From contig JACJYQ010000001.1 in assembly GCA_020636025.1 (NCBI GenBank), forward strand, positions 434,001 to 498,000: a stretch of DNA of 64,000 nucleotides, read 5' to 3'. This stretch comes from Lewinellaceae bacterium (GTDB lineage: Bacteria; Bacteroidota; Bacteroidia; Chitinophagales; Saprospiraceae). A program made the position numbers and the translations under genes. The notes beneath the pieces are model-generated. The model was not told the origin of the DNA, did no database searches, and worked only from the letters and a program-made list of their open reading frames with translations. Below, in pieces: positions 42,522 through 50,216 of this stretch (position 1 is the first letter of the stretch; every line of letters starts with the position of its first letter).

Positions 42522-42552
42522 TTTGCAGGGTGTTGCAGCCTCTGTATTTTTA
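42522..42552 (+). promoter_or_regulatory. Candidate promoter of the fatty-acid hydroxylase gene
   Basis: TTTG at 42522-42525, a 19-base spacer, and TATTTTTA at 42545-42552 (one mismatch to TAnnTTTG) match the Bacteroidota promoter in sequence and spacing. Transcription would begin near 42558, 30 bases before the ATG. Confidence 0.55.
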
Positions 42553-42587
42553 CAAATTGAATATTTCACGTTTGAAAAATTAATACC

Positions 42588-43229
42588 ATGGGAACTCAAG
42601 TAAAGCTCAAAGGACAAGGTCGTTTATTCAAGAATCCAATACTGGAGTCTTTTACAAAGTCATCACCTCTTGAATCTACTATCAGTTCACTGGGAATTGC
42701 CGTATTTTGTATTTGGATGGGGAAAGAACTAGGGGCGCATTTCGAATTCTGGAATGTGTTCTGGTATTTTACAGCAGGTTTGGTATTCTGGAGTTTGGCT
42801 GAATATTTATTACACCGTTATGTATTTCACCTGACTGATGAAAACTTTAAGGGGGGGGATCGATTTGCCTATATTCTGCACGGTGTTCATCACGAATATC
42901 CAAATGATGCACAGCGCACTTTGATGCCGCTTTTACCAAAGCTTATTTTTTCTACCCTATTTTTTGGTCTGTTCTTCCTGATTCTTGGTAAAGCTGGAGC
43001 TTTTTTCTCTGCTGGCTTTTTGATGGGTTACTACTTTTACTCCATCATGCACTACTCAATTCACCGGTTTAAAGCACCCAAGTTTTTGAAACCACTTTGG
43101 GAACATCACCATCGTCATCATCACCTGGAAGATGATAAGGCATTTGGTGTTTCATCCAGAATTTGGGATCGATTGTTCAGAACTATGCCTTCTAAAGTGA
43201 AGAACAAGTCCAAAGTGGCTGAAATGTAA
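42588..43229 (+). CDS. Fatty-acid hydroxylase / sterol desaturase family membrane protein
   Basis: A 213-residue integral membrane di-iron enzyme of the fatty acid hydroxylase family. Histidine clusters characteristic of the metal site are HRYVFHL, HGVHHEYP, HYSIHRF and WEHHHRHHHLEDD. Membrane segments occur near residues 35-75 and 110-155. Relatives 2-hydroxylate acyl chains of sphingolipids or membrane lipids (FA2H-like), and Bacteroidota of this type often contain sphingolipids; the exact substrate is not determined. It has its own promoter and terminator (43272). Confidence 0.85.
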   Translation: MGTQVKLKGQGRLFKNPILESFTKSSPLESTISSLGIAVFCIWMGKELGAHFEFWNVFWYFTAGLVFWSLAEYLLHRYVFHLTDENFKGGDRFAYILHGVHHEYPNDAQRTLMPLLPKLIFSTLFFGLFFLILGKAGAFFSAGFLMGYYFYSIMHYSIHRFKAPKFLKPLWEHHHRHHHLEDDKAFGVSSRIWDRLFRTMPSKVKNKSKVAEM

Positions 43230-43271
43230 TTGCCAGATATTGTATTTGGTTAAACAAGTTCTTTATTATTC

Positions 43272-43309
43272 AAACTACCAGAATGTTACAGAATACATTC
43301 TGGTAGTTT
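43272..43309 (+). terminator. Intrinsic terminator after the fatty-acid hydroxylase gene
   Basis: Perfect 14-base arms (43272-43285 AAACTACCAGAATG and 43296-43309) around a 10-base loop are followed by T-rich TGTTTGT, in the gap before the PlsC-type gene. Confidence 0.8.
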
Positions 43310-43369
43310 TGTTTGTATAATGCCTAAACCGTCGCTGCGAAATTGGCTTACAATACCGGCGTGGTTTTC

Positions 43370-43377
43370 TACATTTG
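43370..43377 (+). promoter_or_regulatory. Candidate -7 element of the acyltransferase gene (TACATTTG)
   Basis: TACATTTG matches TAnnTTTG. Transcription would start near 43383, which excludes the TTG at 43375 as start codon and supports the GTG at 43396. A TTG at 43343 could be a -33 element, but the 24-base spacing is long. Confidence 0.4.
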
Positions 43378-43395
43378 TATTCAAATCAAATTTTG

Positions 43396-44136
43396 GTGAG
43401 AACATTCAGGAAAATTTGGACAGTGTGGGCGGTAACCATATTTCTGGTTATGATGTTTTGCAGTCTACCCATCATTGGGTTGAATATGATGGTTACGCCC
43501 GGCAGAAGAGCCTTGCGTAACAACATCTATTTTCTTCACCACATTTTTACGCCTTTTTTTCTATTCATTGTTGGCATCGCAGTTCAGGCTGAAGGCCGGC
43601 GAAAACTCAATCGCAAGCAATCCTATGTGATTGTCGGAAATCACCGATCCTCCATTGATTTTATCGTTCATGCCCATGCCTTCCCTGGTGTATTCCGGTT
43701 TTTGGCAAAACAGGAATTGTTGAAAATTCCTGTTTTTGGGTTGATCGTACGAAAAATGTGTTTGATCGTGGATAGAAGCAGCCCTATGAGCAGAGCGAGA
43801 AGTGTGGTTGCCTTAAAACAGCAGTTGGAAGATGGCTGGAGTATTATGATATATCCGGAAGGAAGCCGCAATCGCAAGCCCGAAGCTCTTGGTCAGTTTT
43901 ACGATGGTGCCTTTCGCATCGCCATCCAAACCAAGGCACCTTTAGCAGTTCAAACTTTCGTGAATGTCTCTGAAATGACCGGAGCTGATGGTTCCGGACT
44001 TCGCCCAGGTATTGCCAGAGTCGTGTGGGAAGAGCCAATTCCTACTGATGGAATGACTGCTGAAGATATACCTGCCTTGCGCAGTAAGGTGGAAGACATG
44101 ATGAAAAACCGAATTAAAGCTTATTCGAAAAGCTGA
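43396..44136 (+). CDS. Lysophospholipid acyltransferase family protein (PlsC-like)
   Basis: A 246-residue membrane acyltransferase from the GTG at 43396 (RTFRKIWTVWAVTIFLVMMF); no ATG precedes the first membrane segment. It has two N-terminal hydrophobic segments, then the catalytic NHRSSID (HX4D motif), FRFLAKQELLKIPVFG, VDRSSP and IYPEGSRNRK (the EGTR-type motif), and ends with a PxPTDGM substrate region. It transfers acyl chains to lysophosphatidic acid or a related lysolipid. The 3' end overlaps the convergent coiled-coil gene by 16 bases. Confidence 0.9.
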   Translation: MRTFRKIWTVWAVTIFLVMMFCSLPIIGLNMMVTPGRRALRNNIYFLHHIFTPFFLFIVGIAVQAEGRRKLNRKQSYVIVGNHRSSIDFIVHAHAFPGVFRFLAKQELLKIPVFGLIVRKMCLIVDRSSPMSRARSVVALKQQLEDGWSIMIYPEGSRNRKPEALGQFYDGAFRIAIQTKAPLAVQTFVNVSEMTGADGSGLRPGIARVVWEEPIPTDGMTAEDIPALRSKVEDMMKNRIKAYSKS

Positions 44137-45113
44137 TGATAGTCGTTGTTATCCCTGTCGAGCGTAACAGGCGGTTCTTTTAATTCCAGTTTTTGTTCAT
44201 CTTTTTTTTGCTTCGTGCTACCGGCATGATCCATGCGTAATAGCGGGCTGTCTCTTTCCCAGCGCTCCAAAAGCTCCAAACCTTCTTCCTCAAAAACGCC
44301 GTTTTGTAAATCTATGCTGTCCATCAGGTTTCTGCTGGTATCCATAAAGCGTTCCATTTCTCCAACTTTAGAACCAACATCTTCGGCCAGTGTTTCCATG
44401 GCTGATTCGAACATCGCTTTCTTGTCTGGGTCACCAGACAAGACGCTCATGGCAGATTTCATAGCGCTGTGTCCACTCTTAATTACCCGGTACTCCTGTT
44501 CCTTTATTTTAATCTGATCCTGAGTGTCTTCGAGTACCAATTCCGAACTTTCATACATTTTAGTCAGTATGCGCTTCAGGACGTCCATCCTTTTATGCAG
44601 GTCTTGATATTTCTCATTGGCATCTTGTAACCTTCCCGCTTTTCTGGTAGCCAACGCCATATTCTTATCCTGACCTTTCTTTTTCGCTTCCTCAGCAATA
44701 CTGAGGTTCATTTTGATGTCATTCAGGTTTTTTTGCATCAAACCTTCCAACTGGCGCATTTGCGCTCTAAGCACTCCAATTTGTTTGCTAAGCTTTGTCA
44801 GATTTGATCTCAGATCACTTAGGTAGGACTTTAAAATTGATATCGGATCAATCTTGACAAACAACCCAGTAATTCCGCGCATAATGGACTTATACAGATA
44901 CCAGACCAGATTTCTGGATTTGGGATCAAGAACCATGTAGACAACGACTCCTAAAGCCGCCAATAGTCCGGCCAGCGTCAAAGTATTGCTGGCAAGGGCT
45001 ACCAGGGTAGGCAAAATGCTGCTCCAAAACACCCCGATACCCACGATGGCGCCAATTAAAAAGATAACTCCGGTTACACCTTCCGGTCTCCTCCAAAACG
45101 ACTTTTGTGACAT
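44121..45113 (-). CDS. Membrane-anchored coiled-coil protein, PspA/IM30-like
   Basis: A 330-residue protein. Two N-terminal membrane segments (about 14-36 and 40-62), then a long helical region (about 90-270) with dense heptads: LRSNLTKLSKQIGVLRAQMR, NLNDIKMNLSIAEEAKKKGQ, MALATRKAGRLQDANEKYQD, and EDTQDQIKIKEQEYRVIKSG. The A-x-x-K-A-G-R-L pattern and helical length recall PspA/IM30-type membrane-remodelling proteins, but here with a fused membrane anchor, which PspA lacks. The C-terminus is disordered and charged. The gene with the coiled-coil partner lies 42 bases upstream on the same strand. Family not firmly identified. Confidence 0.55.
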   Translation of the reverse strand: MSQKSFWRRPEGVTGVIFLIGAIVGIGVFWSSILPTLVALASNTLTLAGLLAALGVVVYMVLDPKSRNLVWYLYKSIMRGITGLFVKIDPISILKSYLSDLRSNLTKLSKQIGVLRAQMRQLEGLMQKNLNDIKMNLSIAEEAKKKGQDKNMALATRKAGRLQDANEKYQDLHKRMDVLKRILTKMYESSELVLEDTQDQIKIKEQEYRVIKSGHSAMKSAMSVLSGDPDKKAMFESAMETLAEDVGSKVGEMERFMDTSRNLMDSIDLQNGVFEEEGLELLERWERDSPLLRMDHAGSTKQKKDEQKLELKEPPVTLDRDNNDYHQLFE

Positions 45114-45155
45114 GTTTTTACTGAATTTCAGGACCTGATCCTGGCCCAGTACATT

Positions 45156-45701
45156 TTACAGGTACTTATGCATATTTTCCACATCCTTATCTATTTGCAA
45201 AAGAACAGCTTTATTGGTTTTCTCGAAATTGACTTTTGCCTTTTCAAGTTTTTCAGCTTCCTGCTTACTGGTGTTTTCTGCCTGATTTACCTGATTTAGA
45301 TAATCTCCCATCTCGTTATTCAACCTTTCAATTTCGGCCTTATGACGATCTATCTGATCGCGCAATCTCGAAATTTCATGTTGCCTTGAAGCAATTTTGG
45401 TCTTGCTCTGGTTTTCAAGCGCCTCGTTAAACTGACCCATTTCCTTTTCAATCAGGTTGCGGTAATAGCCGGCGGTTTCCAGCAGCTTTTCTTTGGTAAT
45501 ACCTAAGGTCGCTGCAGTTGTTACCGCGCTTTTGTAGGCTGTTGGTTCATCCAGATTTATTTCCTGAAGTTGCAAGACAGCCCTTTTGAATTCAAGGTAA
45601 TCGAAGCCCGGTAAATTGTTTGATTCAAGCGCCTGTACCAGAAAATCGAGACTTTTTTCGTCCAGATCCTCAGATTGGAACATGGATTTTATTGTAAGCA
45701 T
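45156..45701 (-). CDS. Soluble coiled-coil protein paired with the membrane coiled-coil gene
   Basis: A 181-residue protein. Residues 1-90 form a small helical domain (LDEKSLDFLVQALESNNLPG, then GITKEKLLETAGYYRNLIEK) and residues about 95-181 are a charged coiled coil (RQHEISRLRDQIDRHKAEIE, RLNNEMGDYLNQVNQAENTS). No signal peptide. It starts the two-gene leftward unit with 44121-45113. The N-terminal helical domain could be a regulatory or partner-binding module. No family recognised. Confidence 0.6.
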   Translation of the reverse strand: MLTIKSMFQSEDLDEKSLDFLVQALESNNLPGFDYLEFKRAVLQLQEINLDEPTAYKSAVTTAATLGITKEKLLETAGYYRNLIEKEMGQFNEALENQSKTKIASRQHEISRLRDQIDRHKAEIERLNNEMGDYLNQVNQAENTSKQEAEKLEKAKVNFEKTNKAVLLQIDKDVENMHKYL

Positions 45702-45713
45702 AAACTTGAGTGG

Positions 45714-45734
45714 TGAGAGATGAGAGATGAGAGC
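45714..45734. repeat. Heptamer tandem repeat, 3 x TGAGAGA
   Basis: Three 7-base units (TGAGAGA, TGAGAGA, TGAGAGC) lie directly upstream of the coiled-coil gene start at 45701, in the intergenic space toward the pfkA repeat. Confidence 0.75.
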
Positions 45735-45851
45735 GGAATAAATTGACTGGGTAAAATTAATGATAAATGCCCATCAGGGTTAGCTGCAAGTCGACGGTTT
45801 AACCAATTTATCGGTTAAAATTCAATTTGACCCATGAAAACAATTTTATTT

Positions 45852-45928
45852 CCGCACTCCGCACTCCGCACTCCGCACTCCGCACTCCGCACTCCGCACT
45901 CCGCACTCCGCACTCCGCACTCCGCACT
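45852..45928. repeat. Heptamer tandem array, 11 exact copies of CCGCACT
   Basis: Eleven identical 7-base units run without a break for 77 bases. The final T of the last copy at 45928 is the first base of the complement of the pfkA stop codon (TGA at 45928-45930), so the array touches the gene end. It is the longest and most regular of the short tandem repeats in this window. Confidence 0.95.
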
Positions 45929-46917
45929 CACTGCGCCAAAATATGCGCCATCCTCAAAAGCTCCTTGTTGAAAGTCTTTTTCTTGGAAATGGCATCTTCA
46001 AAGGTTGTATAGTGGATGTTGTTATTTCTGATGCCAACCATTACGCTATTTTTACCTATGAGTAGGGCTTCAACGGAGGCAAAACCCAAAATAGAGGCGA
46101 GAACTCTGTCGAATCCGCTGGGCGATCCGCCGCGTTGAAGGTGACCAATTACGGTTACTTTAATATCGTCGTACAGGTCAATTTGCTTGCCTACATGGTC
46201 TGCGATATCATACACGGTTCCCATTTTGTTTCCCTCTGCAACAATCACTATGCTAAACAGCTTGGCTCTTTTTGCACTGCGTTTGAGCAGCCGTACCAGA
46301 TCATCAAGTGAAATGTCTTCTTCTGGAATCAGCACCCCACCGGCTCCCGCTGCAATGGCTGTATGTAAGGCGATATATCCGGAATGGCGGCCCATCACTT
46401 CTACGAAAAACAAGCGATTGTGTGAGTCGGCCGTATCCCGGATCTTATCGACAGCCTCAACAGATGTGTTTACCGCAGTATCAAATCCAATTGAAAAATC
46501 AGTACCGTAAAGATCGTTGTCTATGGTACCTGGAATGCCAATCATTTTGAAATCGGGATATTCTTGCAAGAACTTGTTTGCACCTGTAAAAGTACCATTG
46601 CCACCTACGGCAATTAAAGCATCGATATCATGATCCCGAAGGTTTTCATAAGCGATTTTTCTGCCTTCTGGTGTCATAAAACGCTTACTTCTAGCGGTTT
46701 TTAGAATGGTGCCGCCTCGGTGAATAATGTTGCCTACATCCGATGTTTCCAGCCTTTTGATGCTGCCTTCGATCATGCCCTCATACCCACGGTTGATTCC
46801 ATAAATGTGCAGATCATTATTAAAGGCATTACGAACAACTGCACGGATGGCAGCATTCATACCAGGTGCATCACCTCCTGAAGTTAGGACAGCAATTCGT
46901 TTTATCTCTTTTGACAT
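45928..46917 (-). CDS. pfkA: 6-phosphofructokinase
   Basis: A 329-residue glycolytic enzyme making fructose 1,6-bisphosphate. Clear motifs: LTSGGDAPGMNAAIRAVVRN (ATP site), IGIPGTIDNDLYGTDFSIGF (catalytic Asp of PGTIDND), EVMGRHSGYIAL and HLQRGGSPSGFDRVLAS. A peculiarity is VGGNGTFTGANKF: the usual GGDGS/T is GGNGT, an Asp-to-Asn change at the residue equivalent to E. coli Asp103. The DNA reads AAT there. It follows a GlcNAc-kinase-like gene at 36 bases on the same strand and ends in a heptamer array. Confidence 0.93.
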   Translation of the reverse strand: MSKEIKRIAVLTSGGDAPGMNAAIRAVVRNAFNNDLHIYGINRGYEGMIEGSIKRLETSDVGNIIHRGGTILKTARSKRFMTPEGRKIAYENLRDHDIDALIAVGGNGTFTGANKFLQEYPDFKMIGIPGTIDNDLYGTDFSIGFDTAVNTSVEAVDKIRDTADSHNRLFFVEVMGRHSGYIALHTAIAAGAGGVLIPEEDISLDDLVRLLKRSAKRAKLFSIVIVAEGNKMGTVYDIADHVGKQIDLYDDIKVTVIGHLQRGGSPSGFDRVLASILGFASVEALLIGKNSVMVGIRNNNIHYTTFEDAISKKKTFNKELLRMAHILAQ

Positions 46918-46953
46918 AATTTCTAATTGAGTAGATAATCAAAACCCGGCTTT

Positions 46954-47799
46954 TTAATCAATTTCATGTCTGTGAAAATCAGCCAGAGGATAAATGGGCT
47001 TTCTGACAATGATACCCAGTTTGAGTTTGCGTTGTTCCATGCATTCAAACAGAATATCCTTGAAGTGAAATGCAATAGATCCAACGAAATGAATGGGAAC
47101 CTGTTGGTAGCCCTGGTACTTACATACATGCCGGTCAAGGAATTCTCCCAGGCTGTCAGCAACCAATGTTTGTACGAACGTGTGCTGCATGTGATCTGCC
47201 AGAAACTTGGTAAAACTGGCCAGATAGGCATTTGCACCACTTTCGTAAATCTTATCTTTTACGAAATGCTGCCCTTCCGGGAATCGCTGATTGAAGGCGT
47301 TATTGATATCAGTTGGCAGTTCTCTGTAAAACCAGGCTCTTAAAAGTGCCTTACCCAAATGAGTTCCGCTTCCTTCATCACCAAGCAGCCACCCCAGAGA
47401 GGGTACGTTATCAAGTATGCTCTTCCCATCGTAGTAACAACTATTAGACCCTGTACCTAAAATACAGGCAATGCCGGCACTATTGCCGCATACTGAACGC
47501 GCAGCGCCTAACAAGTCATGTTCGACTTCAATGGCGGCATTGGGGAAAACGTCCTGTAATGCCTCCTTCACAATCAATCTGCGATGGTCGTCATGTACTC
47601 CAGTGCCATAAAAATGAATGTGTTGGACAGTGTCAGGCTCCAGTTTTTGGACCAACTGGTCTAGTAGTATTTTTTTGATGTCAGCAGAACTTTGAAAAAA
47701 CGGATTAAACCCAACCGTGTTTTCAAGTTGCTGGTCGCGACCCCCATGCAATAAGAGCCAGTCGCATTTTGTTGAGCCACAATCAGCTATTATTACCAT
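46954..47799 (-). CDS. BadF/BadG/BcrA-type ATPase, N-acetylglucosamine kinase-like
   Basis: A 281-residue protein of the ASKHA fold, N-acetylglucosamine kinase-like branch. Phosphate 1 loop IIADCGSTKCDWLLLHGG at the N-terminus, the GTGSNSCYYDGK phosphate 2 loop with GWLLGDEGSGTHLGKALLR, and the VGSIAFHF adenosine region are visible. It is expected to phosphorylate a GlcNAc-type amino sugar released from cell-wall turnover or from glycans. It is upstream of pfkA with a 36-base gap, which would couple amino-sugar use to glycolysis. A divergent peptidoglycan glucosaminidase lies 240 bases away. Confidence 0.8.
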   Translation of the reverse strand: MVIIADCGSTKCDWLLLHGGRDQQLENTVGFNPFFQSSADIKKILLDQLVQKLEPDTVQHIHFYGTGVHDDHRRLIVKEALQDVFPNAAIEVEHDLLGAARSVCGNSAGIACILGTGSNSCYYDGKSILDNVPSLGWLLGDEGSGTHLGKALLRAWFYRELPTDINNAFNQRFPEGQHFVKDKIYESGANAYLASFTKFLADHMQHTFVQTLVADSLGEFLDRHVCKYQGYQQVPIHFVGSIAFHFKDILFECMEQRKLKLGIIVRKPIYPLADFHRHEID

Positions 47800-48038
47800 A
47801 AAATGCTAAAAAACGAGTTAAAATGATTGGTTTTTGAGCAATTTGCCCGAACAGAGGACTTTTTGTAAAAAGTACACGAATAGCCGCAAAAATAGGTTTT
47901 TATTCAAATTTTGCTCATGAAACAGATATTTAGAAAAAATAAATTAACCAAGGTGAGTATGAAATTTAACAAACAAAATGTTTTATTGAAATACAAATTG
48001 TTTACTTTTGTGATCAAGCAAATAAAACAATATGTTTC

Positions 48039-48845
48039 ATGATCGGTAATAACGTCACTTTAGATGCTTCTGGCTTTGTACAAGCCAACAATAAAAAGGA
48101 AATAACTGATGAACGAATCGAGACTTTTTTATGGAGGTTGCTGATACTGACAGCCCTGTTTTATTTAGTATGGGAAGGAAATGTCAAGGTAAATTTAGGT
48201 CTGTTATCACTTGAAAAGACTGAAGATCAAATCAGGATGTCTCAATTCTCCGGTACTAAATTTTCATTATTAGGGTTATTTGATGAGTCTGCAATAAGGC
48301 TTTCAAAATCCGGAAAAGACCAAGGAAATCTGGCTTTCGTATTTTATCCGGAACTACTGCAATCCGAATCTTTATTCCATGCTGATGCGGAGATTCAACT
48401 GGAGCAATGTCAAGCTTTTATCCATAGATTTATCCCTGTAGCCATAGCAGAAAAGAGAAGATTTGGTGTGCCGGCAAGCATATTGATGGCGCAGGCTCTT
48501 TTGGAAAGCAATGCCGGTATGGATTCCTTGGCAGACAAAACCAATAATTTCTTTCTCAGACCTTGTTTTGATGCAACATGCAATGTGGCACATGCTCATA
48601 CACAAGGATTGCATATAAAAGCGCCGGTTCATGCTTACACCAACCAGTGGCAAAGCTTTAGAGATCAGAGCATGTTTTATCAATCATCTCCAGAATTTCA
48701 AGGGTTACTTAATAACAGCAACCTGAATCCGGATGACTGGATTAAGCTACTCGAAAGAACAGGTTACTCGCCTGATACCTATTATGGCAAAAAGCTTCAC
48801 CTGCTTATTCAGAAATTTCAATTGTACAAGTTTGACAATCGCTGA
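48039..48845 (+). CDS. Membrane-anchored glucosaminidase-domain protein
   Basis: A 268-residue protein. A membrane segment at about residues 30-45 (LLILTALFYLVW) follows a short cytoplasmic stretch, so it is a type II membrane protein. The C-terminal half is a glucosaminidase (FlgJ/LytD-like) domain with FIPVAIAEKRRFGVPASILM, AQALLESNAGMDSLADKTNN and NQWQSFRDQSMFYQSSPEFQ; the Glu of LLES is the likely catalytic acid. It should cut N-acetylglucosaminyl bonds in peptidoglycan. It is divergent from the GlcNAc-kinase-like gene and converges on the DUF5522 gene. Confidence 0.85.
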   Translation: MIGNNVTLDASGFVQANNKKEITDERIETFLWRLLILTALFYLVWEGNVKVNLGLLSLEKTEDQIRMSQFSGTKFSLLGLFDESAIRLSKSGKDQGNLAFVFYPELLQSESLFHADAEIQLEQCQAFIHRFIPVAIAEKRRFGVPASILMAQALLESNAGMDSLADKTNNFFLRPCFDATCNVAHAHTQGLHIKAPVHAYTNQWQSFRDQSMFYQSSPEFQGLLNNSNLNPDDWIKLLERTGYSPDTYYGKKLHLLIQKFQLYKFDNR

Positions 48846-48850
48846 AATGG

Positions 48851-48881
48851 AAAAAGATTGAGATTTAGGCTCAATCTTTTT
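48851..48881. terminator. Bidirectional intrinsic terminator shared by convergent genes
   Basis: Perfect 12-base arms (48851-48862 AAAAAGATTGAG and 48870-48881) around a 7-base loop, with A and T runs on both sides. It lies between the glucosaminidase stop (48845) and the DUF5522 gene, and overlaps the last codons and stop of the latter at 48871. Confidence 0.85.
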
Positions 48882-49047
48882 CTTTGCTTGATTTCTTTCG
48901 ATAGGGACAATGCCTGCATCCGCTTTTGCAACACGAACCTCTTTTATTAAGGTAAAATGCTGTAAAAACCCAATTGCCATTCTCTATGTAATAGTCAAGA
49001 CCTTCTACCAGAGGTGGCTCCTCTTTTTCCTTATTTGATTTAGACAT
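48871..49047 (-). CDS. 58-residue Cys-rich DUF5522-type protein
   Basis: A short gene read on the minus strand from the ATG at 49045-49047 to the TGA at 48871-48873. The protein starts MSKSNKEKEEPPLVEGLDYY and has the characteristic core ENGNWVFTAFYLNKRG followed by SCCKSGCRHCPYRKK. Four Cys and one His in CCxxxCxHC spacing suggest a small zinc- or iron-binding site, as in the DUF5522 family found in Bacteroidota and some eukaryotes. Function unknown. It is shorter than 60 residues and easy to miss, and its last codons are part of the shared terminator. Confidence 0.8.
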   Translation of the reverse strand: MSKSNKEKEEPPLVEGLDYYIENGNWVFTAFYLNKRGSCCKSGCRHCPYRKKSSKEKD

Positions 49048-49058
49048 TCCTTATTCAA

Positions 49059-49499
49059 CTACTGCTTTCGGGTACTTTGCCAACTAACGAGCAGCCAGTG
49101 TTTTTTCTTTTTTCGATAAATTGCCGTGTACAACAAGTCCACTTCAAAAGGGTTTCCAAATAATGTGCCTTTAACCTTAACCAATCCATTGCAAACTGCC
49201 GTTTTTCCATAAACTCTTACTTTCGATCTTTCCTTGCTCATGGATTGATAATCAATGTTTCCGGTTATTATCGATTCAAGGTGAGCTGCTTTGTCTTCTG
49301 TCAAACCGTTTGAGTGAACATACACCAAATCAGCGCTTAGCATTGGACTTAATTGGGCAGTATCCTGCTTAATCATGGATTCAAATCGAGTAAGTTCTGT
49401 CGCCAGGATGTCAGAAGTGGCACTATTTTGGCTGTAAGAAATTCCGTAGCTGTAAAGCACGAAGAGAATTGTCAGGCAAATTGTCTTGTTTTTGATCAT
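49059..49499 (-). CDS. Exported DUF4440 (NTF2-fold) protein
   Basis: A 146-residue protein with a signal peptide (residues 1-23, FVLYSYGISYSQ) and a DUF4440 domain: ELTRFESMIKQDTAQLSPML, ADLVYVHSNGLTEDKAAHLE, SKVRVYGKTAVCNGLVKVKG and a final KKKHWLLVSWQSTR strand. The fold is that of nuclear transport factor 2 and is used by many small exported proteins; no activity can be given. A relative sits at 23434. It starts the leftward run ahead of the DUF5522 gene, 11 bases away. Confidence 0.85.
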   Translation of the reverse strand: MIKNKTICLTILFVLYSYGISYSQNSATSDILATELTRFESMIKQDTAQLSPMLSADLVYVHSNGLTEDKAAHLESIITGNIDYQSMSKERSKVRVYGKTAVCNGLVKVKGTLFGNPFEVDLLYTAIYRKKKKHWLLVSWQSTRKQ

Positions 49500-49618
49500 A
49501 TTTCAATTGTTTTTCTTTAATCCGCAAATCTGACAAAAAGCCGACAAGTCCCAAACTTTTGATTGGATTGTTCCCGAAAGTTATTTTTCTTTGTAAATTC
49601 TTCTTTCAATCCTTCACT

Positions 49619-50113
49619 ATGAACCGATTTCTTATACCCATCCTTTTATCCCTACCCGTATTTTCATTTAGTCAAACCTATGAGCTGTGTATGCAGGTTA
49701 TAGGGTCTACGGGTGGCCACGGCATTCAAGCCGGCTATGACTTTACCTGGACGGTTGGCGAACCCGTTGTCGCTACAGTAAATAACTTTACCAGGGTTTT
49801 AACACAAGGGTTTCACCAGCCAGATGTTTGTGTCCCTACTACCCACACACTCGACCTGGAGTCTATAGGTCTCGAAGTCTTTCCAAATCCAACAAGTGAT
49901 GCTTTGCATATTCGATATGACGCATCTGTGCCATCAGCATTAAACTTTATGGTTGTTGATATGCTGGGCAATGTTGTTTCTGTCCCGCAACAGCTTGCAC
50001 CATCTGGTGCCTCAGAGCTGAACACTTCGGATTGGGCGCCCGGAGTCTATTTCCTTCAATTTTTTGACAAACAGTCAAATAGATCCTCAACTGTCAAAGT
50101 TGTAAGGATCTAG
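49619..50113 (+). CDS. Short T9SS type A cargo protein
   Basis: A 164-residue protein from the ATG at 49619 (MNRFLIPILLSLPVFSFSQ), which has the signal peptide; a start 60 bases upstream is unlikely. The N-terminal domain (GYDFTWTVGEPVVATVNNF, then VLTQGFHQPD) is of a kind that often precedes T9SS domains. The C-terminal part is a type A sorting domain: GLEVFPNPTSDALHIRYD, VVDMLGNVVSV, WAPGVYFLQFF and the ending STVKVVRI. It opens a three-gene group of surface proteins and stands 104 bases before the giant S74 gene. Confidence 0.85.
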   Translation: MNRFLIPILLSLPVFSFSQTYELCMQVIGSTGGHGIQAGYDFTWTVGEPVVATVNNFTRVLTQGFHQPDVCVPTTHTLDLESIGLEVFPNPTSDALHIRYDASVPSALNFMVVDMLGNVVSVPQQLAPSGASELNTSDWAPGVYFLQFFDKQSNRSSTVKVVRI

Positions 50114-50216
50114 TAGTATATCCTTACTGCTTTTTTTGCCTGCCTTAGAAACACTTGTTGCTTCTTTAATCCATTCTCTCACTCTTTTCTCTTGAATTTT
50201 CTAACTGTTGTAAACT

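Noticed and set aside
45827..46012. Open frame over the CCGCACT array encoding repeated SALRTPH
   Set aside because: The frame arises only because a 7-base repeat read in triplets gives a 7-residue repeat. It overlaps pfkA on the other strand, and no start signal or homology supports it.
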